From an uncultured Muribaculaceae bacterium (GTDB lineage Bacteria > Bacteroidota > Bacteroidia > Bacteroidales > Muribaculaceae), in NCBI GenBank assembly GCA_910584735.1, contig CAJUBM010000014.1, forward strand, positions 1-33,678: DNA of 33,678 nucleotides, given 5' to 3'. Shown here one piece after another: positions 1 through 8,179 of this stretch. The first letter of the stretch is position 1. Every line of letters begins with the position of its first letter. The position numbers and the translations under genes were made by a program. The notes below the pieces were generated by a model. The model saw only the letters and a program-made list of their open reading frames with translations. It searched no databases and had not been told where the DNA came from.

Positions 1-5
1 TGTTG

Positions 6-157
6 CCGGATGGTAGTGGCGCCGGACCTCCGGGACGGCAGGCCACCCGAAAAGGTGGGGCAGAAAAACGAAAGCTGTTCTTTTGTGGTAAAGTTAGCAT
101 TGTTAATCCGGCTCTCCTTTTTCGGGTGGCCTGCCGTCCCGGAGGTCCGGCGCCACT
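6..157. repeat. Inverted pair of 39-bp repeats with 65-bp loop
   Basis: Positions 15-53 and 119-157 are perfect reverse complements of each other (39 bp), enclosing a 65-bp spacer. Each arm contains the internal palindrome CCGGACCTCCGG. The left copy, extended to 6-55, recurs at 22865-22914 with 48 of 50 bases identical. The pair lies in non-coding DNA next to the window edge, beyond the end of the M13 peptidase gene. The small open frames running through it look like by-products of the high GC content. It may be a dispersed intergenic palindromic repeat or a small MITE-like element; no transposase is present. Confidence 0.8.
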
Positions 158-184
158 AAACAGTTACCCTCGTCAATTGGTAGC

Positions 185-233
185 TACAAAAAATGCGTGA
201 CATTGACATTCAATGCCACGCATTTTTTTTGTA
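185..233. terminator. Bidirectional rho-independent-type terminator
   Basis: A near-perfect hairpin has arms AAAAAATGCGTG and CACGCATTTTTT, plus an inner CATTG/CAATG pairing separated from them by one mismatch. An A-run precedes it and a T-run follows, so it can terminate on either strand. It sits about 17 bp beyond the stop codon of the leftward M13 peptidase gene, which it most likely serves. Confidence 0.8.
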
Positions 234-249
234 GGGTGTTATGTGGTTG

Positions 250-2295
250 TTACCAGATGATTACGCGCTCCTCTTCGGGGAGGTAGAGTTTGTCGCCGGG
301 TTTTACGCCGAACGCCTTGAAGAAAGGGGCGATGTTGCGCAAGGTCACATTGACGCGGTTCTCGGCCAGCGAGTGGACATCGCCGATGGTGAGATTGCGT
401 TTCTCCTCATCGCGCATGTTGGTGGCCCATATATTGGCATAGTTCATGTAGAACGCCTGTTCGGGAGTAAAGCCATCAACCATAGCTTCTTCCGATTCGA
501 TATCAACGCCTTTCTTTTTCTGAGAATCAAGGAACGCGGTGTGGCTTACGCGGAGACCACCCTGGTCGCCGATATTCTCGCCGAGGGTATAGGAGCCGTT
601 AGCCATGAGGCCGGGGAGTATTTCCACCTTGTCGAACTGGGCTACCAGACCCTGGGTAAGTTCCTTGAACTTGGCGGCATCTTCGGGAGCCCACCAGTTC
701 ACCATGTTGCCTTCGTCATCGAACTGCGAACCCTGGTCGTCAAATCCGTGGCTCATCTCGTGACCGATTACAACGCCGATACCGCCATAGTTTTCGGCAT
801 CGGTGGCCTCGGGGTCAAAGAAGGGGTTTTGGAGGATGGCAGCGGGGAACACAATCTCGTTGGCCATGGGGTTGTAGTAGGCGTTTACGGTCTGCGGTGT
901 CATGCCCCATTCGGTTTTGTCGACAGGCTTGCCCCATTTTGAAAGGACCTCTTTCTGATGCCACATCTGAGCGTTGTGAACGTTCTGATAATATGAGGCG
1001 GCAGGGTCGATTTCCATCGAGGAATAGTCTTTCCATTTGTCGGGATAGCCTATTTTTACGGTAAAGCTGTTGAGCTTCTTGATGGCTTTGAGCTTAGTCT
1101 CATCGGTCATCCATGGGAGGTTGATGATATGCTTGCCCAGGGCAACCTGCAGGTTCCCTACGAGTTCGAGCATTTTCTGTTTCGAGCTTTCGGGGAAATA
1201 TTTCTCAACATAGAGTTTGCCGATGGCTTCTCCCATCAGGCCGTCGGGCACACCTAAGGCGCGTTTCCAACGGGGACGTTGCTGCTGTACGCCGCTTTTC
1301 ACTTTTGAGAATTCAAAGTTGGCATCCGAGAATTTATCGCTGAGGTAGGGGGCGGCCTGTGCTACGTATTTCCAAAGATAGAAGTCCTTGATTTCGCGGT
1401 CGGAGAGGGTTGAAAGGAGGTTGTCGCCCTGTTTTACGGTGTTGATTTCTGTAACGATAACCTGTTCGGGGGTGGCGATATCCATAGTCTCCACGAAATA
1501 ACGGTCCCAGTTGATGTTGGGATACATCTCTTTTAGCTGGGCTATCGAGCGTGGGTTGTACATGGCCGGGATGTTGCGGCTCTCCTCGCGGGTCCAGGTT
1601 GAGTCGGCCAGGGCGGTCTCGATCTTGAGCACGTTCTTCATGATGCGGTTAGCATCCTTCTTGGAATATCCGGCGTTCTGCATCTGCTTTACAATCAGTT
1701 TCTTGTAAGCCTCGCGTATACGGGTGTTCTCTTTGTCGTTAAGCAGGTAGTAGTCGCGGTCGCCCAGTCCGAGGCCTGCGCCGGAAACGTACATGGCATA
1801 TTCCTTCGAGTTGGCCATATCTTCCATCGGGCCTGCGCCGAAGAAGGGGGAGCCGTAGTTGCGGTGCATCCACAGCAGCAAATCCTCCATCCCTTCGTGC
1901 TGGGTTTCTTCAATCTTCTTGAGGTCGGCTAAAACGGGTGCGGCGCCTTCGTTGTTGCGGCGCACGGAGTCCATGCCCTGCGAATAGAGGGTCCAAATCT
2001 TGTAGGCGTTGCTCCCTTTCTCAGGGTTGGTTGCCCCGAGGTTTAGAACGATGTCCTGCACGTTCTTCTCGGCTTCGTCGTTGAGGATGTTGAACACGCC
2101 GTAGCGGGCATATTCCGGGGTAAGGGGATGGGCTTTCATCCAGCCGTTGTTCACGTGGTGGTAGAAATCTTCAGCCGCCGGGATAGCGGAGTCGATGTAG
2201 GCCTTGTTGACGCACTTGAGGTGTTCTGCGGCATTGGATGTCAGGGAGAAAGAACCCAGCAATGCGGCAGATAGCACAACTTTCAGGATTTTCAT
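250..2295 (-). CDS. M13 family zinc metallopeptidase (PepO/neprilysin-like), exported
   Basis: This 681-residue endopeptidase of the M13 (neprilysin/PepO) family probably cleaves peptides in the periplasm or at the cell surface. The N-terminus is a signal peptide (MKILKVVLSAALLGSFSLTS, predicted cleavage after SNA). The long N-terminal M13 domain is followed by the catalytic domain. Zinc motif HEMSH is at residues 512-516, and the family's second motif, ENIGD, at 573-577 supplies the third ligand, Glu573. NAYYNP and the tryptophan-containing C-terminus VIIW also fit the family. The length is normal for M13 enzymes. It is transcribed away from the M6 protease cluster, with its own -7 box at 2332-2339 and a terminator at 185-233, so it is probably monocistronic. 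The family call is secure; the substrate is unknown. Confidence 0.95.
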   Translation of the reverse strand: MKILKVVLSAALLGSFSLTSNAAEHLKCVNKAYIDSAIPAAEDFYHHVNNGWMKAHPLTPEYARYGVFNILNDEAEKNVQDIVLNLGATNPEKGSNAYKIWTLYSQGMDSVRRNNEGAAPVLADLKKIEETQHEGMEDLLLWMHRNYGSPFFGAGPMEDMANSKEYAMYVSGAGLGLGDRDYYLLNDKENTRIREAYKKLIVKQMQNAGYSKKDANRIMKNVLKIETALADSTWTREESRNIPAMYNPRSIAQLKEMYPNINWDRYFVETMDIATPEQVIVTEINTVKQGDNLLSTLSDREIKDFYLWKYVAQAAPYLSDKFSDANFEFSKVKSGVQQQRPRWKRALGVPDGLMGEAIGKLYVEKYFPESSKQKMLELVGNLQVALGKHIINLPWMTDETKLKAIKKLNSFTVKIGYPDKWKDYSSMEIDPAASYYQNVHNAQMWHQKEVLSKWGKPVDKTEWGMTPQTVNAYYNPMANEIVFPAAILQNPFFDPEATDAENYGGIGVVIGHEMSHGFDDQGSQFDDEGNMVNWWAPEDAAKFKELTQGLVAQFDKVEILPGLMANGSYTLGENIGDQGGLRVSHTAFLDSQKKKGVDIESEEAMVDGFTPEQAFYMNYANIWATNMRDEEKRNLTIGDVHSLAENRVNVTLRNIAPFFKAFGVKPGDKLYLPEEERVIIW

Positions 2296-2331
2296 ATGAA
2301 GAAAAGTTACTTAATGATTGTTCTGTGTGGG

Positions 2332-2339
2332 CAAAGATA
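2332..2339 (-). promoter_or_regulatory. Bacteroidetes -7 box for the M13 peptidase gene
   Basis: On the minus strand the sequence reads TATCTTTG, a perfect match to the Bacteroidetes -7 consensus TAnnTTTG, 36 bp before the ATG at 2295. I see no clear TTTG -33 element at the usual 19-21 bp distance, so the site rests on the -7 box and its position. Confidence 0.5.
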
Positions 2340-2423
2340 CTGAATTTTGGTGGGAAAAGATTGATTTAACAATATTTAACTGCTAAAATGTTGAGTTCTA
2401 CTATATGGTTTAAATTTAATGCA

Positions 2424-2431
2424 TACTTTTG
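2424..2431 (+). promoter_or_regulatory. Bacteroidetes -7 box for the M6 protease cluster
   Basis: TACTTTTG matches the TAnnTTTG consensus exactly and lies 77 bp before the ATG at 2509, implying a leader of about 70 nt. No good -33 TTTG is evident. Together with the box at 2332-2339 it makes the 2296-2508 interval a divergent promoter region; nothing else is recognisable there. Confidence 0.5.
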
Positions 2432-2508
2432 CAAAAAGCAATCTTGAATTGCCTCCCTGATGTAAATTTGCCTATTATCTTGACCTTTTAATCTCACATT
2501 ACCATTAG

Positions 2509-4890
2509 ATGAAGAAGTATAACCGATTGATTTTTACAGCATCTCTTACGGCCGCTTCGTTTTTGGCTGCAGACGCAGTGCCTGCATTTCCGGGAGCCAC
2601 GCTGTTCATGCAGCCCGACGGCAGCGAGATAGAGCTGCGTCTGCTCGGCGATGAGTTCGGCCATGTCACGGTTGATGCCTCGGGACGTGCCGTAATCCAG
2701 GATGCCCGGGGCTATTGGGTGCCTGCGGGAGAGGATGCCTTTCGCACGTTGCGGCGTAGCTCGCGCAGACGTATAGGCAGCCAGGGTGGCGTAACTACTT
2801 TCCCGCGCACCGGGGAGGTCCGTTCGCTGGTGATACTGGTAGATTTTCCGGATATCAATTTTGTCACCCCGGATGTGCATCGGGAATTTTCGGAGATGCT
2901 CAATCTCCCCGGCTTTGACAGGCGCGAGCATATAGGGTCGGCCGCCGACTACTTCCGCGCCCAATCGATGGGACAATTCTCACCCTCGTTCGACGTCTAT
3001 GGCCCTGTGCGGGCCGACCGCTATGCCACATATTATGGCGAGAACGATGCCAATGGTGATGACATGCGGGCACACGAGCTTGTGATGGAGGTGTGCCGCA
3101 AACTTGACGGGGAGATAGATTTTTCGCAGTATGACCTTGACGGTGACGGGAAGATTGACAACGTGTATCTCTTTTATGCCGGTTATGGTGAGAATTTTGC
3201 CGGGAACAAGGCTTCGTGGATATGGCCCCATGCCAACCATATCGACCTTCTCGGTGTGCCGGAGGCAGACCGCACATATGACGGGAAAATACTTAACAGC
3301 TATGGATGCTGTGCCGAGCTATATGGCTCTACGGGGGCGGATGTTACCTCGATAGGCACTTTCTGCCATGAATTCGGCCATATCCTCGGACTGCCTGACA
3401 CTTACGATGTGAATTACTCGGTTGACGGATCGGGCAACCACCCTGACCGATGGGACATAATGGCATCCGGCTCCTACCTGCCCGAGACCCGCAACTGCGG
3501 TGCCGTCCCTGCTGGATATACGGCGCTTGAGCGCTGGCTGCTCGGATGGGCCGACCCCGTGGAGATTTCCAAACCACAGAATGTGACGCTCCCAGCGCTG
3601 CAGCAGACGGGAGTGTCGGCGCGTATCTCCACCGCCGACCCAGATGAGTTCTTCCTGTTGGAAAACCGCCAGCAGACCCCCGGCTCGTATGACCGCTACA
3701 TTCCGTATCACGGCATGTTGGTGTGGCATGTCGACAGGCGTAAGAACGCCAACATCACCGTTACGATAAACGATATGCTCCGGACCATCTCCTGTGCGGA
3801 TGCCTGGAATTTGGAATACAACGCCGTGAATATGAACGCCCAGCACCAATGTCTGGAGATTGAGAAGGCTTCCGGCAACGATGGCTCGAAATCATCGCAG
3901 GACACCCCTTTCCCCGGTCGTCAGATGCGCACGGAGTTCACGGATGCCACATCGCCGGCCATGACATCGTGGAACGGACAGCCCACAGGCAAGCCTGTTA
4001 CCGATATCCGCGAGCTTTCGGGCGAGGTGTCTTTCTGTTTCATGGGTGGCAGCGACCGAACGGTAAAGGTTATTCCCTCAGAACCTGACGGTATCGGAGA
4101 GAATGGTTTCACCGCCCGTTGGGAAGGTTGCCCTGATGCCGATGATGGTTACCGTCTGCGGCTTTACCGAGCATCCAAGGAACTTCTGGAAGGTATGCTT
4201 ACTATAGATGAGACTTTCCAGGCCCTCCCGCAGGGGTGGACTTTGGATGGAGAGGCTTCCTATAGCGGCGGCTGTATAGAGTTGGGTGGTAATGCCGGGG
4301 CGGCTTCGATTTCAACGATACCTGTTGATTGCAGCACCGGCGGTCAGTTGGTTGTACGTGCCCGCCAATGTGGCACGAGTGCTTCCACCCTCACTGTGAA
4401 ATGCGGCGATACGGTTATTGACCAGTACCTCCCCACCGATGTGGCCTCCAACTATACCATTACGCTGCCTGTCTCTGAGGGAGAGGCCGTGCTGAGCTTC
4501 CAGACGGAGCGCCGCAAACCGGTGGCGATAGAGCGTATTTCATTGAGCCAGGATGTAGAGAAAACCACCCTTACCGTGCTGCCTGATTATACAGCGGATC
4601 TCCCTGCTGACGCGGTGGCGCATAAGATTGAGGGATTGGATAAGGATACCTCCTATGCCTACACGGTGGAAGCGCGCGGATATGCCGGGTCGGCATCTGA
4701 ATTGGTGCATGTAACAACCACCGGGCAGTCCGAGATTATTGATATTGATACGGATTCAGAAGAAGCATCTGCATCTGCCGGTGAGTATTACCGCCTGGAC
4801 GGTATAAGGGTCGGCTCTTCACGTCCCGTGCAGCCGGGCATATATATAATGCGTAACGGCACGGAGACGCAAAAAATAATCGTAAGATAG
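2509..4890 (+). CDS. M6 family metalloprotease with T9SS-like C-terminal sorting domain
   Basis: This is a 793-residue secreted zinc protease of the M6 (immune inhibitor A-like) family. It has a signal peptide (residues ~1-24) and a propeptide-like region. The M6 domain carries the zinc motif HEFGH at residues 287-291 followed by GLPD (Asp297), in the extended HExxHxxGxxD form. A Ca-binding-like DLDGDGKID stretch lies upstream. Residues ~540-740 are FN3-like or beta-sandwich sequence. The tail (ending with GIYIMRNGTETQKIIVR) has the form of a type A T9SS sorting domain: a short beta-rich domain with a PGIYI turn and a basic end. It is the first gene of three consecutive exported proteins, 56 bp before the next, probably one operon. 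Secretion to the surface or medium is inferred from the tail; no T9SS machinery genes are in the window. Confidence 0.92.
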   Translation: MKKYNRLIFTASLTAASFLAADAVPAFPGATLFMQPDGSEIELRLLGDEFGHVTVDASGRAVIQDARGYWVPAGEDAFRTLRRSSRRRIGSQGGVTTFPRTGEVRSLVILVDFPDINFVTPDVHREFSEMLNLPGFDRREHIGSAADYFRAQSMGQFSPSFDVYGPVRADRYATYYGENDANGDDMRAHELVMEVCRKLDGEIDFSQYDLDGDGKIDNVYLFYAGYGENFAGNKASWIWPHANHIDLLGVPEADRTYDGKILNSYGCCAELYGSTGADVTSIGTFCHEFGHILGLPDTYDVNYSVDGSGNHPDRWDIMASGSYLPETRNCGAVPAGYTALERWLLGWADPVEISKPQNVTLPALQQTGVSARISTADPDEFFLLENRQQTPGSYDRYIPYHGMLVWHVDRRKNANITVTINDMLRTISCADAWNLEYNAVNMNAQHQCLEIEKASGNDGSKSSQDTPFPGRQMRTEFTDATSPAMTSWNGQPTGKPVTDIRELSGEVSFCFMGGSDRTVKVIPSEPDGIGENGFTARWEGCPDADDGYRLRLYRASKELLEGMLTIDETFQALPQGWTLDGEASYSGGCIELGGNAGAASISTIPVDCSTGGQLVVRARQCGTSASTLTVKCGDTVIDQYLPTDVASNYTITLPVSEGEAVLSFQTERRKPVAIERISLSQDVEKTTLTVLPDYTADLPADAVAHKIEGLDKDTSYAYTVEARGYAGSASELVHVTTTGQSEIIDIDTDSEEASASAGEYYRLDGIRVGSSRPVQPGIYIMRNGTETQKIIVR

Positions 4891-4946
4891 ACCTCACTGC
4901 CATAAATCTGTTGTAACCCCATTATAATCCCATTATATAACTGTTT

Positions 4947-7900
4947 ATGAGAAAATTAATTACAAAACTGTGTGCGGCCACATTCGGCATGGCTATAGCC
5001 ATGCCGCCGCAAGCGGTAGCGCAGACACAGAGTCTGCCGTATGAAATTACTTTCGCGGCCGACAATTATGCCACATGGACGCTGGTTGACGCCAACAACG
5101 ACGGCGACAATTTCGGTGCCAAAAAGTGGGCTTGGAACAGTAGCAACCGCTACCTGAGTTTCAATCTCGTGTCCTCCCAGATTGGTAATGCCGATGACTG
5201 GGCTATCTCCCCGGCGTTCGCGCTGGAGGCCGGGACGCAGTATGAGATTATCTATATGTTCTATGGCGATAGCGGAAGCTCTTCCAAGAACATACCGGTA
5301 GATCTGAAACTCGTAACGAGCAACACATCTCCCGAGGCATCGGGTACGGTGATAGCCTCATATCCCCCTGCCGAAGGCGGATCGACAAACAAGAATGATG
5401 CTGCAACGACTGTGACATTTACTGCCACGCAGACAGGTACTTTCTATATAGGCGCACATCTTACCGCGTCCTATGTGCCTTATACCTCGGGAGGTCCGGC
5501 CCAGATGTCGGGACGTATCGTGTTCCGCAACTTCGGCATAAAGGCTCTCCAGAGGGCTTCTGCCCCGGGTGCTGTTCCTTCTCTGCAGGTTACTCCGGGA
5601 GCAAACGGTGCGTCTACCGCTACAATCTCTTTCACGGCTCCGGCGGTTGATGCAGAGAACAAGCCGTTGACAGGCAAAGTGAAGGTTAATCTCTACCGTG
5701 AGGATGCCGCCACGCCGTTCTACACCTCCCCGGAGATGGATCCGGGCGCTACGGGTTCGGCTACTGATGTTGCCGCGTTCACAGGCGAGACTTGGTATGT
5801 GGCAAAGGCCGAGAACGGTAGCGGCGAAGGCCCTGAGACACGTGCTGATACCTGGATAGGTGAAGACCTTCCCGTGGCGGTGACAAACCTGCAGGCTAAG
5901 GTGGGGCAGGACGGAAAGATGTCTGTAACCTGGACCGCTCCGGCAGCTGCCATGCATGGCGGTTATATAAACTATGGCAATCTGACCTATCAGCTTTCAC
6001 GCGTGGTGAACGACCAGCTTACCTCCCTGGGGTCGGTGAACGCAACATCCTATACCGACAATAATCTGTCTGCCGACAACCAGACCAACGTTTCCTATCA
6101 GGTTGTAGCCCGTAGCGGCGGAGGTCTCGGTGCTTCGGCCCAGAGTGCTACGGTGAATTTCGGACGCCAGCTTAACTTGCCGTTCGCCGAGTCGTTTGCC
6201 AACAAGAATTTCCAGACATCGCCATGGCGCCAGGAAGTTGTGTTTAATTTCGAAGATGCCAACTATCAGCCCACATGGGATATTATAGAGCAGGCTGTTG
6301 TCACCGATAACGTGACTGACGACAATCCCGAGGGTGACGAGATAATTATCCCCTCGCAGGACACCGACCGTGGTTTCCTACGGTTCAACTCCAATGCTGT
6401 GGGCAAGATGAAGGAGCCCGCAAAGGGTCGCCTTGTGTCGCCTGCTATCGATTTCTCCTCGATGGTGAACCCTGTGCTGACATTCTGGATGTTCCGCGAA
6501 ACTTACTATACCACCAATCCGGCCACAAATGGCGGCAACCGTGATGATTATGTCGTTATAGAAGTCGCATCTGAAAACGGTGGGTTCACCCCTGTAGAAG
6601 GGGCTGAGTTCCATCGTTACGGACGTGATAACAAGTGGGTACTCTGCGAAGTGCCTCTCTACGCAATGGCCGGGAAGAGCCGTGTACAGGTGGCTTTCAA
6701 CGGTGCCGGTTTCGGCGGTGGCCCGATATATATAGATAATGTGAAGATTGAGGAGAAGACGGCCTATGACCTTCAGGCAGCAGCCTTGGCGGGTCCCGCA
6801 CGTGTACGCGTGGGCGAGACCGCCGGATTCTCATTCTCTGTGAAGAACGGTGGCGGCGTGGCTGTCTCCGACTATAAGATGGAGCTTTGCAAGGACGGCG
6901 TTACGGTGGTTTCGGTTGACGGTAAGACCATCAAGCCGGGCCAGACGGTAACCACCGTTCTGGAATATACCCCCGCTACGGGCGAGGAAGGCGCTGACGC
7001 CGAATTTACCGGCAAGGTGGTTTATGCAGCCGACCAGGACCAGGCAAATAACGTATCGGAAGTGGTGAAATCGCGCATTACGGCGCCCCTGCTCCCTGCT
7101 GTTACGGGTTTGGAGGGTAAGAATAACGATGGTGTGGTGACCCTTACATGGGGTGCCGCAGACTATCTGCCTGCCGAGACACTGATAGAGCAGGATGGCT
7201 TCGAGGGTTACGAGCCGTTCGTGATAAACAGCTTCGGTGACTTCTCTTGTTTCGACCTTGACGGTCGCACTACGTTCGGTATAGGTGCCGCTGCCGGTGT
7301 TACCTATCCTAATTCAGGCGAGAAGATGGCGTTCCAGATTTTCGCTCCCGCGCTTACCAATATCGATGATGAGGAACAGCATCTCTGGGCGGCTCATTCA
7401 GGTGCCAATATGGCTATCGCGCCGCAGGCGATGTCGGCAGGCAATCCTTCGGCCTCGAACGACTGGCTCGTATTCCCCCGTCTGAGCGGCAATGCCCAGA
7501 CCGTGAAGTTCTTCGCCCGTTCATTTAGCGAGGACTATTCGGAATTCGTGCAGGGATTCTATGCCACAACGGCCAACCCCACCGAGGCTGATGACTTCCT
7601 TCCGTGTCCCGATGGCGGCGATGTAAGCTATAGTGTTCCCGTGGAATGGTCAGAACTCAGCTACAGCGTACCCAAAGGTGCGAAATACTTTGCCCTGCGC
7701 CATGTGTCGGCCGACGGCTATGCGCTGATGGTGGATGATGTTACCTACGAACGTTCCATTCCCGATGCCGCTGAGGCCGGTCTGCTTGGCTATAATGTGT
7801 ATTGCAACGGCGTTAAGGTGAATGATGCTCCTGTCGCAGCCCGTACGCTCGACCACACACCTTCGGTAGGTGGTGAGCTTGAATACGCCGTATCAGCCGT

Positions 7901-8177
7901 ATATCCCGCCGGAGAGTCTTCGAAATGTGCTCCCGTGAAGGTGCTTGTTACCGAGGTGGGCATCGACGGTGTGGTCAGCGGTGCGTTTGCCATCTCAGCC
8001 GATGGCCTGCGTGTGGTTATAAGCGGCTCAGCCGATGGTGAAGCCCGTCTGCTCACTCCGTCAGGCGTTATGGTGGCATCGGCGTCTTGCGATGGCGGTT
8101 GTGTGCTTGATGCACCCTCTGCCGGTGTCTATGTGCTTGTTGTCGGCAATCGTGCCGTGAAGATGGTTCTTCGTTAA
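4947..8177 (+). CDS. Exported adhesin-like protein: choice-of-anchor J and FN3 domains, T9SS-like tail
   Basis: This 1076-residue protein has no enzymatic motif that I can see. After a signal peptide (residues ~1-26) come alternating beta-sandwich modules: a choice-of-anchor J-like domain (~30-200), two FN3-like domains (~205-405) and a second anchor J-like domain (~408-605, beginning LPFAESFANKNF). These are followed by a CARDB-like segment (~610-710), a third anchor J-like domain (~750-925), an FN3-like remnant (~935-990) and a T9SS-like sorting domain ending AGVYVLVVGNRAVKMVLR. Domain limits are by eye. It lies 56 bp after the M6 protease and only 2 bp before the next gene, so co-transcription is likely. 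Proteins of this kind are usually cell-surface or secreted binding proteins; a ligand (host glycoprotein, polysaccharide) cannot be named. Confidence 0.85.
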   Translation: MRKLITKLCAATFGMAIAMPPQAVAQTQSLPYEITFAADNYATWTLVDANNDGDNFGAKKWAWNSSNRYLSFNLVSSQIGNADDWAISPAFALEAGTQYEIIYMFYGDSGSSSKNIPVDLKLVTSNTSPEASGTVIASYPPAEGGSTNKNDAATTVTFTATQTGTFYIGAHLTASYVPYTSGGPAQMSGRIVFRNFGIKALQRASAPGAVPSLQVTPGANGASTATISFTAPAVDAENKPLTGKVKVNLYREDAATPFYTSPEMDPGATGSATDVAAFTGETWYVAKAENGSGEGPETRADTWIGEDLPVAVTNLQAKVGQDGKMSVTWTAPAAAMHGGYINYGNLTYQLSRVVNDQLTSLGSVNATSYTDNNLSADNQTNVSYQVVARSGGGLGASAQSATVNFGRQLNLPFAESFANKNFQTSPWRQEVVFNFEDANYQPTWDIIEQAVVTDNVTDDNPEGDEIIIPSQDTDRGFLRFNSNAVGKMKEPAKGRLVSPAIDFSSMVNPVLTFWMFRETYYTTNPATNGGNRDDYVVIEVASENGGFTPVEGAEFHRYGRDNKWVLCEVPLYAMAGKSRVQVAFNGAGFGGGPIYIDNVKIEEKTAYDLQAAALAGPARVRVGETAGFSFSVKNGGGVAVSDYKMELCKDGVTVVSVDGKTIKPGQTVTTVLEYTPATGEEGADAEFTGKVVYAADQDQANNVSEVVKSRITAPLLPAVTGLEGKNNDGVVTLTWGAADYLPAETLIEQDGFEGYEPFVINSFGDFSCFDLDGRTTFGIGAAAGVTYPNSGEKMAFQIFAPALTNIDDEEQHLWAAHSGANMAIAPQAMSAGNPSASNDWLVFPRLSGNAQTVKFFARSFSEDYSEFVQGFYATTANPTEADDFLPCPDGGDVSYSVPVEWSELSYSVPKGAKYFALRHVSADGYALMVDDVTYERSIPDAAEAGLLGYNVYCNGVKVNDAPVAARTLDHTPSVGGELEYAVSAVYPAGESSKCAPVKVLVTEVGIDGVVSGAFAISADGLRVVISGSADGEARLLTPSGVMVASASCDGGCVLDAPSAGVYVLVVGNRAVKMVLR

Positions 8178-8179
8178 AT

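Noticed and set aside
3..200. Small open frame at the left edge
   Set aside because: It is made of the two arms of the 39-bp inverted repeat and part of the terminator, with no protein-like features.
241..942. Long plus-strand open frame of 233 residues
   Set aside because: It lies entirely opposite the M13 peptidase gene, which has a signal peptide and both zinc motifs in the right order. The plus frame has no recognisable domain and is a shadow.
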